A stretch of 64,000 nucleotides of DNA from Pseudomonas sp. MF4836 (GCF_002018875.1 NZ_MVOL01000017.1:62001-126000), one strand, 5' to 3'. Counted from the stretch's first letter, positions 27,281 through 36,460 are shown. A program made the numbers and translations. The notes: generated from the sequence alone by a model not told the origin.

Positions 27281-28678
27281 ATGACCCTCGGCCTTGATCT
27301 CGAACGTGTTGCCAGTTGCTACCAAACCGAGCTGCGACAATTCGCCGAACGCCATCCCCGTTCCGGCGAGTACTACCAGGAAAACCTCAAGCATTGGCTG
27401 TACGGTGCTCCCCTGCACTGGATGCAGCAATGGCCGGGGCTATATCCGATCCTGGTCGCCGATGCCCAGGGCGCGACCCTGACCGACTGCGACGGGCACA
27501 CCTATGTCGACTTCGCCCTGGGCGATACCGGCGCCATGTTCGGTCACAGCCAACCGGCGGTCGCCAAAGCCATTGGCCATCAGGCGCTCCACGGCTCGAC
27601 CCTGATGCTACCCACTGCCGATAGCCTGTGGGTCGGCCAGGAACTGGTGCGCCGTTTCGGCCTGCCGTACTGGCAGGTCACGACATCGGCCACTGACGCC
27701 AATCGTTTCGTCCTGCGCCTGTGCCGGATGATCACCGGTCGCGAAAAGGTGCTGGTGTTCAACTGCAATTACCACGGCAGCGTCGACGAGTCCCAGGTGG
27801 AGTTCGACAGCGCCGGACAGATGATTCCTCGCGAAGGGGTGCACGCCAACGGAATCAAACATGACACCACCACGCGACTGGTGGAATTCAATGACCTGGC
27901 CGCCCTCGAAGCCGCCCTGGCCCAGGGTGACGTGGCCGCGGTACTGACCGAACCCTTCATGACCAACGTCGGCATGGTGCCGCCGGCACCTGGCTTTCAC
28001 GATGGCCTGCGAGCACTGACACGACGCTTCGATGTGCCGCTGATCATCGATGAAACCCACACCATCTCCTGCGGCCCTGGCGGCTACAGCGGCGAACACG
28101 GCTTGCAGGCGGACTTCTTTGTGCTCGGCAAATGCATCGCTGGCGGTATTCCCGCTGCGATATGGGGCTGCAGCCAGGCCATGGCCGAGCGGATCTGGCG
28201 GGTGCTGCCGCATTTCCAGCCGGGACAGGCGATCAACCATTTCGGCTTCGGCGGCACCCTGGCCGGCAACGCCCTGCAAATGGCCGCCATGCGCGCGACC
28301 TTCAGCGACGTGATGACCGAGGCCAACTATGCCCACATGATCACGCTGGCCGAGCGGCTGCGTGAGGGGGTCCAGCGCATCATCGACACCCATCGCCTGC
28401 CCTGGCATGTGACTCGCATCGGCGCGCGCGTCGAATACCTGTTTATGGACCACGCCCCGCGCAATGGCGGCGAAGCCCATCACGCGCGCCATGGGTTGAT
28501 CGAGGCCTACCTGCACCTGTACCTGCTGAACCGTGGGGTGTTGCTGACGCCCTTCCACAACATGGCCCTGATGTGCCCGGCCACCACCGCGCAGGACGTC
28601 GACCTGCACAATCGCTTGCTGGACCAGTGCCTGAGCCAGGTCCTTGCCCAGCCCAACCTTCAGGGAGCTGTTTCATGA
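27281..28678 (+). CDS. class III aminotransferase, glutamate-1-semialdehyde aminomutase/beta-amino-acid type
   Basis: This 465-residue PLP enzyme of class III is closer in pattern to glutamate-1-semialdehyde aminomutase and beta-phenylalanine aminotransferase than to omega-transaminases. It has YHGSVDESQ, Asp in LIIDETHTISCG and the Schiff-base Lys in VLGKCIAGGIPAAIWG. The usual N-S-G-[ST]-E-A motif is replaced by TTSATDANRF, an unusual change at the phosphate-binding loop. GGAG precedes the ATG. It overlaps the downstream SDR gene (ATGA). It probably acts on an amino acid or amine whose product is then handled by the SDR. Confidence 0.82.
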   Translation: MTLGLDLERVASCYQTELRQFAERHPRSGEYYQENLKHWLYGAPLHWMQQWPGLYPILVADAQGATLTDCDGHTYVDFALGDTGAMFGHSQPAVAKAIGHQALHGSTLMLPTADSLWVGQELVRRFGLPYWQVTTSATDANRFVLRLCRMITGREKVLVFNCNYHGSVDESQVEFDSAGQMIPREGVHANGIKHDTTTRLVEFNDLAALEAALAQGDVAAVLTEPFMTNVGMVPPAPGFHDGLRALTRRFDVPLIIDETHTISCGPGGYSGEHGLQADFFVLGKCIAGGIPAAIWGCSQAMAERIWRVLPHFQPGQAINHFGFGGTLAGNALQMAAMRATFSDVMTEANYAHMITLAERLREGVQRIIDTHRLPWHVTRIGARVEYLFMDHAPRNGGEAHHARHGLIEAYLHLYLLNRGVLLTPFHNMALMCPATTAQDVDLHNRLLDQCLSQVLAQPNLQGAVS

Positions 28679-29439
28679 GCCAGGACCTGACAGGACGTAT
28701 CGCCCTGGTCACCGGTGCCGGCCAGGGCATTGGCCGGGCGATTGCCCAGGTGTTTGCAGCACAGGGGGCCAAGGTCATGCTGGCGACCCGCTCCCGGGAC
28801 AACGGTGAACAAACCCTGCGCCTGATACGCGAGGCCGGGGGCCAGGCCGAGTTGCTGACGGTCGACCTTGGCAGTCGCAGCGCCGCCAATCGGGCGGTAG
28901 AAGCCACCCTTGAAACCTTTGGCGGACTGGACCTGCTGCTGCACAACGCCGGCGTGTTTCCGATGCAGAAGCTGATCGACCTGAGCGATGACACCTTGGA
29001 GCAGACCCTGGCGGTCAACCTCAAGAGCTGCTTCTGGCTGACCCAGGCCGCCTTGCCAACGCTGCGCCTCGCCCAGCACCCGCGCATCGTCATCACCTCC
29101 TCGGTCACCGGCCCACGCACGGCGATTCCCGGGCTGGCCCACTACGCCGCGTCCAAGGCCGGGGTCAACGGTTTTATCCGCAGCGCGGCGCTGGAACTGG
29201 CCGAATATGGAATCACGGTCAATGGGGTCGAGCCCGGCCTGATTGCCACCCAGGCCATGGCCAACCTCGGTGACTCTCCGGAGTTGGCCGAGCATATCCC
29301 GCTCAAGCGCCTGGGCAGCCCCGAGGACATTGCCTATGCCATGCTGTTTCTGGCGTCGCGCAACGCCGGCTATATCACTGGGCAAACCCTGGTTGTCGAT
29401 GGTGGTGCGCTGTTGCCGGAAAATGCACAACTGAGCTGA
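28675..29439 (+). CDS. short-chain dehydrogenase/reductase
   Basis: This 254-residue classical SDR has the NAD(P)-binding TGAGQGIG motif (residues ~13-20), LLHNAG, catalytic Ser in ITSSVTG, the YAASK pair (Tyr/Lys) and the C-terminal GQTLVVDGG. Its start overlaps the aminotransferase stop by the ATGA arrangement, so it belongs to the same operon. It would interconvert a carbonyl and an alcohol in the amine or amino-acid pathway; the exact substrate is unknown. Confidence 0.85.
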   Translation: MSQDLTGRIALVTGAGQGIGRAIAQVFAAQGAKVMLATRSRDNGEQTLRLIREAGGQAELLTVDLGSRSAANRAVEATLETFGGLDLLLHNAGVFPMQKLIDLSDDTLEQTLAVNLKSCFWLTQAALPTLRLAQHPRIVITSSVTGPRTAIPGLAHYAASKAGVNGFIRSAALELAEYGITVNGVEPGLIATQAMANLGDSPELAEHIPLKRLGSPEDIAYAMLFLASRNAGYITGQTLVVDGGALLPENAQLS

Positions 29440-29505
29440 GGCAGTCGCCGTCCGTGGTGCAAGCCCTGGAGTCGTTAGGGCGCTGCCGAGGGCCAGCGCA
29501 GCCTG

Positions 29506-29539
29506 CGGCAGCGGCTACAGAAGGTTGTAGCCGCTGCCG
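29506..29539. repeat. perfect inverted repeat (REP/BIME-like) between convergent genes
   Basis: CGGCAGCGGCTACA (29506-29519) and TGTAGCCGCTGCCG (29526-29539) form a 14-bp perfect stem with a six-base loop. The sequence resembles the repeated extragenic palindromes common in fluorescent pseudomonads. It lies between the converging SDR and binding-protein genes and may also act as a terminator. Confidence 0.7.
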
Positions 29540-29604
29540 AGCCGCGCGTGGACGCCAGGATCCAAGGGCAGGTTCGGCACTCCAGCTCAACTCGCCCGCC
29601 GCCC

Positions 29605-30699
29605 TCAACTGCCGGTGCGGATCTTGTTCCACAGCCGGGTACGGATCCGGTCGATGTTCAGCGGCATGGCTTCCAGGGCAAACAGTTTGCCCATCATGTC
29701 CGGGCTCGGATAAACCTTGGTGTCGTTCTTGATTGCAGGGTCGATCAGGCTGTCTGCCTGCTGGTTACCGTTGGCGTAATGCACGTAGTTGCTGATAGCG
29801 GCCATGACGTCAGGGCGCAGCAGGTAGTTCATAAAGGCGTAACCCGCCTTCTCATCCGGAGCATCGGCCGGCATCGCCACCATGTCGAACCAGATGGCTG
29901 CGCCCTCCTTGGGAATCGAATAGCCGATTTCCACGCCATTCTTGGCTTCTTTGGCCCGGCTTTCAGCCTGCAGGATGTCGCCGGAGAATCCCACCGCCAC
30001 GCAGATGTCACCGTTAGCCAGGTCGCTGGTGTATTTGGAGGAGTGGAAGTAGCTGATGTAAGGCCGAACTTTCATCAGCAGTTCCTCGGCTTTTTTGTAA
30101 TCCGCCGGGTTCTGGCTGTGGTGAGGCAACCCAAGGTAGTTCAAGGCTGCTGGGAGCAACTCGGGACCGTTATCGAGGATCGCCACCCCGCACTTCTGCA
30201 ACTTCTGCATGTTTTCGGGCTTGAAGATCAGGTCCCAGGAGTCCACCGGCGCATTGTCGCCCAGCACCGCCTTGACCTTGGCCATGTTGTAGCCGATGCC
30301 GGTGCTGCCCCACAGGTAAGGAAACCCATGCGCATTGCCCGGGTCGTTGGTTTGCAGGGCCTTGAGCAGTACCGGGTTGAGGTTCTTCCAGTTCGGCAAC
30401 TGGTCCTTGTCGAGCTTTTTCAGGGCGCCACCCTGGATCTGCCGGGCCATGAAGTGGTTTGACGGAAACACCACGTCATACCCGGATTTGCCGGTCATCA
30501 ACTTGCCGTCCAGGGTTTCGTTGCTGTCATAGACGTCGTAGCTGAAACCGATGGCGGTTTCCTTCTGGAAATTCTTCATCGTGTCCGGCGCGATGTAGTC
30601 CGACCAGTTGTAGATCTTCACCGTCTCGGCGGCCTGGCCGAGTGCAGCGACAAGCATCAGGGGAGCGAACAGCAGCGAAGCTGGGGTCATGCGGGTCAT
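29605..30699 (-). CDS. periplasmic polyamine-binding protein (PotF/SpuD-like)
   Basis: This 364-residue solute-binding protein has a Sec signal peptide (LLFAPLMLVAALGQAAE). The mature protein starts with ETVKIYNWSDYIAPDTMKNF, the typical start of PotF/SpuD putrescine- and spermidine-binding proteins. Later motifs include YDVVFPSNHFMARQI and YLWGSTGIGYN. No ATPase or permease gene is nearby, so it may serve a transporter encoded elsewhere. It is the last gene of a minus-strand set with a cupin and an FAD oxidase. Confidence 0.86.
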   Translation of the reverse strand: MTRMTPASLLFAPLMLVAALGQAAETVKIYNWSDYIAPDTMKNFQKETAIGFSYDVYDSNETLDGKLMTGKSGYDVVFPSNHFMARQIQGGALKKLDKDQLPNWKNLNPVLLKALQTNDPGNAHGFPYLWGSTGIGYNMAKVKAVLGDNAPVDSWDLIFKPENMQKLQKCGVAILDNGPELLPAALNYLGLPHHSQNPADYKKAEELLMKVRPYISYFHSSKYTSDLANGDICVAVGFSGDILQAESRAKEAKNGVEIGYSIPKEGAAIWFDMVAMPADAPDEKAGYAFMNYLLRPDVMAAISNYVHYANGNQQADSLIDPAIKNDTKVYPSPDMMGKLFALEAMPLNIDRIRTRLWNKIRTGS

Positions 30700-30763
30700 G
30701 GGGCGATTCCTGGGTATGGGCTATTTTTATTGGCAGGCAATCAAGGGATCAGGGATCAAAGGA

Positions 30764-31105
30764 TCAGAAAATCAATACATAGCTCTTGCGCACGGTTTCC
30801 TGGATATCCCAGATTCCGGTGCTGTTGGCCGGCAACATCAGGGCATCGCCGGCTTCTATGGTCAGGGTTTCACCGTTGTCTGGAGTAAAGGTGCAGCGGC
30901 CTTGAATAAAGTGGCAGAACTCCTGGGCCACGATCTGCCGCCGCCAGCGCCCCGGTGTGCACTCCCAGATGCCGGTCTCGACCCCGTCGTTACGCTCGAC
31001 GCAGGTCACCGACGTGACGGCGACCGGGCTACCCAGGGGCACGGCGACCGGGCTCGATTGATCGAGGACAGCCGTGGCGGTGTTCTTGAATTGAGTGATG
31101 CTCAT
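30764..31105 (-). CDS. small cupin-domain protein
   Basis: This 113-residue single-domain cupin of the DUF861/Cupin_3 type has the metal-site region GIWECTPGRWRRQIVAQEFCHFIQGRCTFTPDNGE and a second motif around IEAGDALMLPANSTGIWDI. Such proteins accompany amine or ureide oxidases; the role here is unknown. It lies between the FAD oxidoreductase and the polyamine-binding protein on the same strand and is probably co-transcribed with them. Confidence 0.78.
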   Translation of the reverse strand: MSITQFKNTATAVLDQSSPVAVPLGSPVAVTSVTCVERNDGVETGIWECTPGRWRRQIVAQEFCHFIQGRCTFTPDNGETLTIEAGDALMLPANSTGIWDIQETVRKSYVLIF

Positions 31106-31135
31106 GGTTCTACCTATGGGTTGGAAATCGCACAG

Positions 31136-32542
31136 TCAGTGCATGAAGCCTTCCATGAAACCGGCCACGCGACTGGCCAACTTGCGCCGCCACGGTGGGC
31201 TGGCCGGGTTGGCCAGGGTCTGGTCTTCATGGACAAAACTGCGAATGATCGCGTTGTAGCCCAGCCAGCGACAGGGTTCAGGCTCCCAGGGGCGCAAGCC
31301 ATCCACACGACCCTCGGCCATGACCCAGGGCTGGCGCACCAGCGGGCTGTCGCGTTCAAGAATCAGATCGGCCAGGGTGCGGCCGCCGAGGTTGCTGGCT
31401 CCAACCCCTTCGCCACCGTAGCCACCGGCCAGGGCAATGCCATGGCGCCGGTCGCAGAGCATATGGGGCTTGAAGTGGCGGGACATGCCCAGGTTGCCGC
31501 CCCAGGAGTGGGTGATGCGCACATTCTTCAGCTGTGGGAACAGCTCGCCGAACAGATACCGGCGCAACCCGACTTCGTTGTCGCTCAAGGTGAAGTCATG
31601 CCGCAGCTTGCCGGCAAAGCGGTATCCGCCACGGGCACCGAACACCAGGCGGTTATCCAGGGTGCGCTGGCCGTAGGTCACCTGACGGCTGCTTTCACTG
31701 AACGCTTGCCCGTGCTCCAGGCCGATCTCGTCCCACAGTGCCTGGGACAGCGGCTCGGTGGCCACCAACAGGCTCTGCACTGGCATCTGATAACGGCCCA
31801 GGGGCGGCAAGGTCACCGAGTAGCCTTCTACCGCCGGTACCGTCCAACGGCTACGCACTTGGGCCTTGACCGTTTGCAGCCCGCCAGACTGCCAATGGGT
31901 GACCGGGCTGTTTTCGTAGATCTGCACGCCCATGCCTTCAACCACCCGCGCCAGGCCACGTACCAGTTTGGCGGGATGGATGGTCGCGCAATGAGGGGAA
32001 TAGATAGCGCCATAGGCATTGGCGATACGCACCTGCTGGCCCAGTTGCTCAGGGCTGAGCCAGTGGTAGTCGGCATCGGTAAGGCCCTGGGCATGCAGCT
32101 TGGCCAGGTATTGACGCAGGCCAGTTTCCTGTTCGGGATAGCGCGCCGCGCAGTACAACACCCCGCTCTTGCGGTAATCACAGTCGATGGCTTCACGTTC
32201 GATGACGTTTGCCACCTCATCCGGAATGCTGTGGAGCAGATCAAAGGACGCCCGACGCTCTTCGCTCGACAACCCGGCCAGCAACCTGTCCTCCCCCAAC
32301 AGATTGCCCATTAGCCAGCCACCATTGCGCCCAGAGGCACCGAAGCCGGCGGTCTGGGCCTCGACAATGGCGATGCGCAACTGCGGCGCCTGGCGCTTGA
32401 GGTAGTAAGCCGTCCACAGCCCGGTGTAACCGGCACCGATGATGGCTACGTCGACATCCAGATCCTGCTCAAGAGACGGCCGCGCCAGCAGCGGCTCGTC
32501 GAGCTGGTCCATCCACAAACTGATAGTGCGCCATGCTGGCAT
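31136..32542 (-). CDS. FAD-dependent amine oxidoreductase (PuuB/OrdL-like)
   Basis: This 468-residue DAO-family flavoprotein has the Rossmann motif VAIIGAGYTGLWTAYYLKR near residue 32, GFGASGRNGGW (flavin contact) and the C-terminal GGYGGEGVGASNLGGRTLAD. Pattern and length fit gamma-glutamylputrescine oxidase-like enzymes that oxidise a primary amine to an aldehyde with O2. The ATG at 32542 follows GGAG by seven bases. The downstream polyamine-binding protein supports a polyamine or related amine substrate. Confidence 0.82.
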   Translation of the reverse strand: MPAWRTISLWMDQLDEPLLARPSLEQDLDVDVAIIGAGYTGLWTAYYLKRQAPQLRIAIVEAQTAGFGASGRNGGWLMGNLLGEDRLLAGLSSEERRASFDLLHSIPDEVANVIEREAIDCDYRKSGVLYCAARYPEQETGLRQYLAKLHAQGLTDADYHWLSPEQLGQQVRIANAYGAIYSPHCATIHPAKLVRGLARVVEGMGVQIYENSPVTHWQSGGLQTVKAQVRSRWTVPAVEGYSVTLPPLGRYQMPVQSLLVATEPLSQALWDEIGLEHGQAFSESSRQVTYGQRTLDNRLVFGARGGYRFAGKLRHDFTLSDNEVGLRRYLFGELFPQLKNVRITHSWGGNLGMSRHFKPHMLCDRRHGIALAGGYGGEGVGASNLGGRTLADLILERDSPLVRQPWVMAEGRVDGLRPWEPEPCRWLGYNAIIRSFVHEDQTLANPASPPWRRKLASRVAGFMEGFMH

Positions 32543-32593
32543 GCAACAACTCCGCAACCGAGTTTTCGATAGCGGCGATCCTAGTGGCTGGGG

Positions 32594-33409
32594 TCAGGCG
32601 TTGTCTTGCGCGCGTGCACGCAAAGAAATTTGCTTGGCGTAAGCCTTGGGCGACTGGCCGGTGTGCTGGCGAAAACAGCTGTAGAACGCCGACAGCGAAT
32701 TGAAGCCGGCGGCAAAGGCCAACTCATCGACACGCAGCGGAGGCGTCGCCTGGTCCAACGCCAGCAGCAGGTGCTGCAAGCGCGCCTGGTTCACATAGCG
32801 GTAGAAGCTCTGGCCCAGTACTTGGTTGAGCAGGTAAGAAATCTGATTGCGGCTGTAACCGCACTCCTTCGCCACCCGTTGCAAATCCAGCTCAGGATCC
32901 AGATACGGCTGTTGCCGCTCGAAATACTGCTGCAAGTCTTCGGCCATGAAGCTCAGTTGGCGCGGCGACAATCCCAGGCGGCTCGCAGCTGGGCGCATGC
33001 TGTGGCGCGCTTTGTCGGGCAGGGTCTCGTGCACCAAAGAGGCGTATTCATTGACGCGCCAGATCAGACCGTCACGCACGGTAATCGCCTCGCTGGCGCG
33101 AAATGACACCAGGCCGCGGCCGCCACGCAACGTGACCTGGTACTGGATAAACGCAGTATTGCCATCCACCCGGATGCGATCGCTGTGCTCCAGGGCTTCG
33201 TCCGCGTCGCGGGGCATGCTGCTGGCCACGTACTCACGCAATTGATCCAGGCCCAGGGTGCGGTTCTGGAAAAAGTCGTTGTATTGAATCTCGGGATGGT
33301 AAAGCGCCATCACGCCATCCAGATCCCGGTGCTTCCAGCACAGGTGATAGCGCATCACGGTTTCGGCGGTGGCCTGGGTTTGCTGCGGGCCGTCATCAAA
33401 GGCGGACAT
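32594..33409 (-). CDS. SnoaL-like domain fused to AraC-type HTH regulator
   Basis: This 271-residue protein has an N-terminal ~125-residue SnoaL/NTF2-like domain (VMRYHLCWKHRDLDGVMALYHPEIQYNDFF) and a C-terminal AraC HTH (LQRVAKECGYSRNQISYLLNQVLGQSFYRYV and VDELAFAAGFNSLSAFYSCFRQHTGQSPKAY). An NTF2-like fold as the ligand-sensing half of an AraC regulator is uncommon. I chose ATG 33409; an upstream TTG adds 18 residues. Being next to the FAD amine oxidase, it is the probable regulator of that operon. Confidence 0.8.
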   Translation of the reverse strand: MSAFDDGPQQTQATAETVMRYHLCWKHRDLDGVMALYHPEIQYNDFFQNRTLGLDQLREYVASSMPRDADEALEHSDRIRVDGNTAFIQYQVTLRGGRGLVSFRASEAITVRDGLIWRVNEYASLVHETLPDKARHSMRPAASRLGLSPRQLSFMAEDLQQYFERQQPYLDPELDLQRVAKECGYSRNQISYLLNQVLGQSFYRYVNQARLQHLLLALDQATPPLRVDELAFAAGFNSLSAFYSCFRQHTGQSPKAYAKQISLRARAQDNA

Positions 33410-33685
33410 AGGGCACTCGTCAAAATAAAAACCGAGCTTGCCGAAGTTGGCAGGCGGCTTCAATGGGCAATCCCGGTCGCGCGAATACTGGCATTGTGCC
33501 CAAAAATCGCGAGGACATGACCTGCATCAAAATTCTGCAAGGCAATCGCCAAACGGCCTGAAAAAAAACCGCGGACTGTCACAAGCGGGTGCTATTTTTA
33601 CAAGCTCCACAGGAAGGACCATCGACGGTCCATCCTTACCTACCGCGAGCAAAAGGAAGCGCTCAATGATCCAGGTGGGCATCTC

Positions 33686-33955
33686 ATGAATAGAGTTTCC
33701 GTCAGCAAGGTCACCTTTCCCAACGCATGTCAGTTGATGCGCTGGCATTTTCACCCCATGGGTTTCGAGGCCAGCATGGATGCGCCCGGCAGCATGATCG
33801 CCCGGCTCTTCGATCGCGTCAGTGGCGAAACCATGATCGCCATAGCCGGCATCCCCTGCGCCACCGTGATGAACGCCACCGACGTCGAGCGAATAATCGA
33901 GGCGGTGGAAGATGAACTTGAGTCCTTCACGCCGCCTTTGGCACTCAAGGCCTGA
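33686..33955 (+). CDS. DUF1652 family protein
   Basis: This 89-residue small protein matches DUF1652, a family found mainly in Pseudomonas (FPNACQLMRWHFHPMGFEASMDAPGSM...ATVMNATDVERIIEAVEDEL). It has no signal peptide and no catalytic motif, and its function is unknown. It is followed by a strong bidirectional terminator and converges on a helicase gene. Confidence 0.83.
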   Translation: MNRVSVSKVTFPNACQLMRWHFHPMGFEASMDAPGSMIARLFDRVSGETMIAIAGIPCATVMNATDVERIIEAVEDELESFTPPLALKA

Positions 33956-33974
33956 CTACCCAACCTTTTGAACC

Positions 33975-34002
33975 AAAGCCCGCTTATGCAGCGGGCTTTT
34001 TC
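33975..34002. terminator. Rho-independent terminator between DUF1652 and helicase genes
   Basis: AAAGCCCGC (33975-33983), loop TTATGCA and GCGGGCTTT (33991-33999) are followed by further Ts, and an A-rich start serves the opposite strand. It can serve both converging genes. Confidence 0.88.
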
Positions 34003-36460
34003 ATGCACGCAAATCGTTGAAAAACGCTTTGCCCCGCGCAACCCGATCAGACGCCTTGGGTGCATTGGCAGCCGCAGATTCCTGCCCATCGACGTACCAG
34101 TAGCAGTGCTTCACCGCACGGGTGATACCGACATAGGCCAGGCGCAGGATTTCATCCTTCTGTGCGCTGTCGTAGGGCTCGGCGTCGCCGTCCTTGCCCA
34201 GGCCGGCCATGCGATAGACCTGATTCTTGTAGGGCGAGCTGGTCAAGTGTTGACAATCACCCAGCAGGAACGCGGCATCCGCCTGCAAGCCCTTGGAGCT
34301 GTGATAGGTCAGTTGCTTGAGCCTGCGAGCTTCGATCGGCAACCTAGAATCAACATTAACTATTTGATTAATATGCTCTTCAATCAATAACTTATCGCTA
34401 CTTTTTCGAAAGAGCATCAAGATTGAATCGCCTTTCTGATAGTGCTCGGCCAGGCGCTTGCCCAGACCTGCGTCATCTCGGTCCAGCACCTGCACCGGGC
34501 GCAACTCCTGCTCGGCCCCACTGGCCTTGGCTTTTTTCCCGCTGATCGCCGGCGCCGCCCGGACAATGTGTTCAGCGGCGTCGATGATGTGCTGGTGGCT
34601 GCGGTAATTCTCGCTGAGCATGACCCGGGTGGTGCTGGGCGACGGGAACTCCTTGTTGAACTCCATGAAGTATTTCGGCGAACTGCCACGCCAGCCATAG
34701 ATCGACTGCCAGTCGTCGCCCACACAGAGCAGGGACGACCGCTGGGCGCCGCGCCCTACGTGCATGGCCGGGCCGCGACTGCGGATTTCCCGCAGGCAAG
34801 CGCGAAGCCAGGAGACGATCTGCGGCGAAACATCCTGGAATTCGTCGATCATCAGATGTGATAAAGGGCGCAGGCGCTCATTGCTCAACAGCTTGAGGTT
34901 CTCCGGCGAATGCTCGCTGAATAAGGCGAACATGCGGTTGTAACTCATGATCGGCGGCGACTGGTCCAGCAAATGGTCTTCCAGGGCCCGCCAGAACAGG
35001 CTGAGCGCTTCGAAGAAATACCGATCCGGGTCATCCTTGGCAAAGCTCATGCGCCCAACCGCATCGCACACATCCAGCCCGAGGTTCTCGATAAAGCCTG
35101 CGGCACCGACAAAACAATCCAGTAATGGCGCCGAAGCCAGCTCACCCTTGACCTTGTAGTCGAAACCCGGCCCCGCGCTGGCATCTCCGGCCAATGACGA
35201 CAGGACGCGCTTTGCTGAATCATAAGAATCAAGCCATATCAAAGGCTTATGGAAGAAAGCTTGAAACAGGGTGCGTTTGACCGCCCATTCCGCGCGCACT
35301 GTGAGCTTGGCCCCGGGACGGCTGACCTGGGGGTTTTCCCGCGGGTCGAAGCCCAGCACCACCCAAGCATCCAACTCGGCCGCATAACCATGGCAATGGA
35401 AGCGCGAGCCGTTGATTTCGATGCTTTGTCGATTGGGCTCGATCCCCTTGATCGGCCAGGCGCCAGCTCGAAACCACAGGTCTTCCAGGGTGTCGCACAG
35501 CTCTTCGTCGCGCTTGGCGGCCAATTCGGTGACCGCCATGCGCTTTTGCACATCAGGGTGATCGCGCTCCAGCTCCTTGAGCTGCAAGGCATGGCGCAAC
35601 AGCGGCTTGATTGCCTGGCGAAAGCGCTCATCGCGGCCATGCAAGACGTGGTAGCAGGCATTCAGGTGACGGCGTTGGGCGTCGTTGATGCGCAGGTCGA
35701 ACGGATTGCTCTCCACCTCCTCATCCGCGCCCGGCCCACGCTCACTGAGGTTTTCAAACGCCTGCAGGCGTTCGAACCCCGGCAGACTGCGCACCATCGG
35801 CAGGATCCGCGAGTGAAAGGTGCGCACCACTTCCCGCGCGTCGCGCAAGCCCAGACTAAGGCCCCAGAGGCTGAACACCTGGATCAGTTTCTGGATAAAG
35901 TCCTTACGCGACTCACGGGTAAAGGTCACCACCGTCAAGGAGTCGAGCTCAAAGCCCAGGTAGTGATGCAGCAACAGGATGCGCAGCACCAGGGAAGTCG
36001 ATTTGCCCGCCCCGGCGCCGGCGATCACGGAAGTGGACGGGGTATCGCTGAAAATCATCTTCCACTGCGCCGTGCTCGGCTGGGCATGGGCCGGTAGCAA
36101 GCGGGCGACATCGGCCTTGATGCGCTTCTTCAACTCCGCACTCAGCGGCAGGCGCCAGTCATCGAACAGCAGGTCATCTACGCCAGGAGCACGGTGCTCG
36201 GTATTGCGCGTATCGCGGATCAACAGCACCTGACGGCCTTCCTCGATGCCTTCGAGCTTGCCCTCCTTATAGCCATACTCGACGCCAGCGGTATGCCCGC
36301 TGCGAAAGCCATCCGCCTGGCCGTGCAGCCAGGAAGCCCGATGCTGAGCGCGTAGACGGGTAAGGCCATGTCCGAAAAACCTGGCTGCCAGCCGCTTGAA
36401 CAGCGGCATTTCGGCCAGTGGCAAAAGCTCGGGAGGAAGATCGGGGGTGTGTTGCGGCAC
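34001..36460 (-). CDS. UvrD/Rep-like superfamily 1 DNA helicase
   Basis: This 819-residue helicase has Walker A GAGAGKST near residue 148, motif II in MIDEFQDVSPQIVSW, motif III in CVGDDWQSIYGWRGSS, LSENYRSHQHI and the terminal LAYVGITRAVKHCYWYVDG. The first ~140 residues form a distinct, non-canonical N-terminal region (LRAQHRASWLHGQADGFRSGHTAGVEYGYKEG) that is absent from UvrD and Rep. A ~300-residue insert precedes motif II. This matches helicase IV-like or stand-alone UvrD-type proteins rather than UvrD itself. No nuclease partner is adjacent. Confidence 0.85.
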   Translation of the reverse strand: MPQHTPDLPPELLPLAEMPLFKRLAARFFGHGLTRLRAQHRASWLHGQADGFRSGHTAGVEYGYKEGKLEGIEEGRQVLLIRDTRNTEHRAPGVDDLLFDDWRLPLSAELKKRIKADVARLLPAHAQPSTAQWKMIFSDTPSTSVIAGAGAGKSTSLVLRILLLHHYLGFELDSLTVVTFTRESRKDFIQKLIQVFSLWGLSLGLRDAREVVRTFHSRILPMVRSLPGFERLQAFENLSERGPGADEEVESNPFDLRINDAQRRHLNACYHVLHGRDERFRQAIKPLLRHALQLKELERDHPDVQKRMAVTELAAKRDEELCDTLEDLWFRAGAWPIKGIEPNRQSIEINGSRFHCHGYAAELDAWVVLGFDPRENPQVSRPGAKLTVRAEWAVKRTLFQAFFHKPLIWLDSYDSAKRVLSSLAGDASAGPGFDYKVKGELASAPLLDCFVGAAGFIENLGLDVCDAVGRMSFAKDDPDRYFFEALSLFWRALEDHLLDQSPPIMSYNRMFALFSEHSPENLKLLSNERLRPLSHLMIDEFQDVSPQIVSWLRACLREIRSRGPAMHVGRGAQRSSLLCVGDDWQSIYGWRGSSPKYFMEFNKEFPSPSTTRVMLSENYRSHQHIIDAAEHIVRAAPAISGKKAKASGAEQELRPVQVLDRDDAGLGKRLAEHYQKGDSILMLFRKSSDKLLIEEHINQIVNVDSRLPIEARRLKQLTYHSSKGLQADAAFLLGDCQHLTSSPYKNQVYRMAGLGKDGDAEPYDSAQKDEILRLAYVGITRAVKHCYWYVDGQESAAANAPKASDRVARGKAFFNDLRA

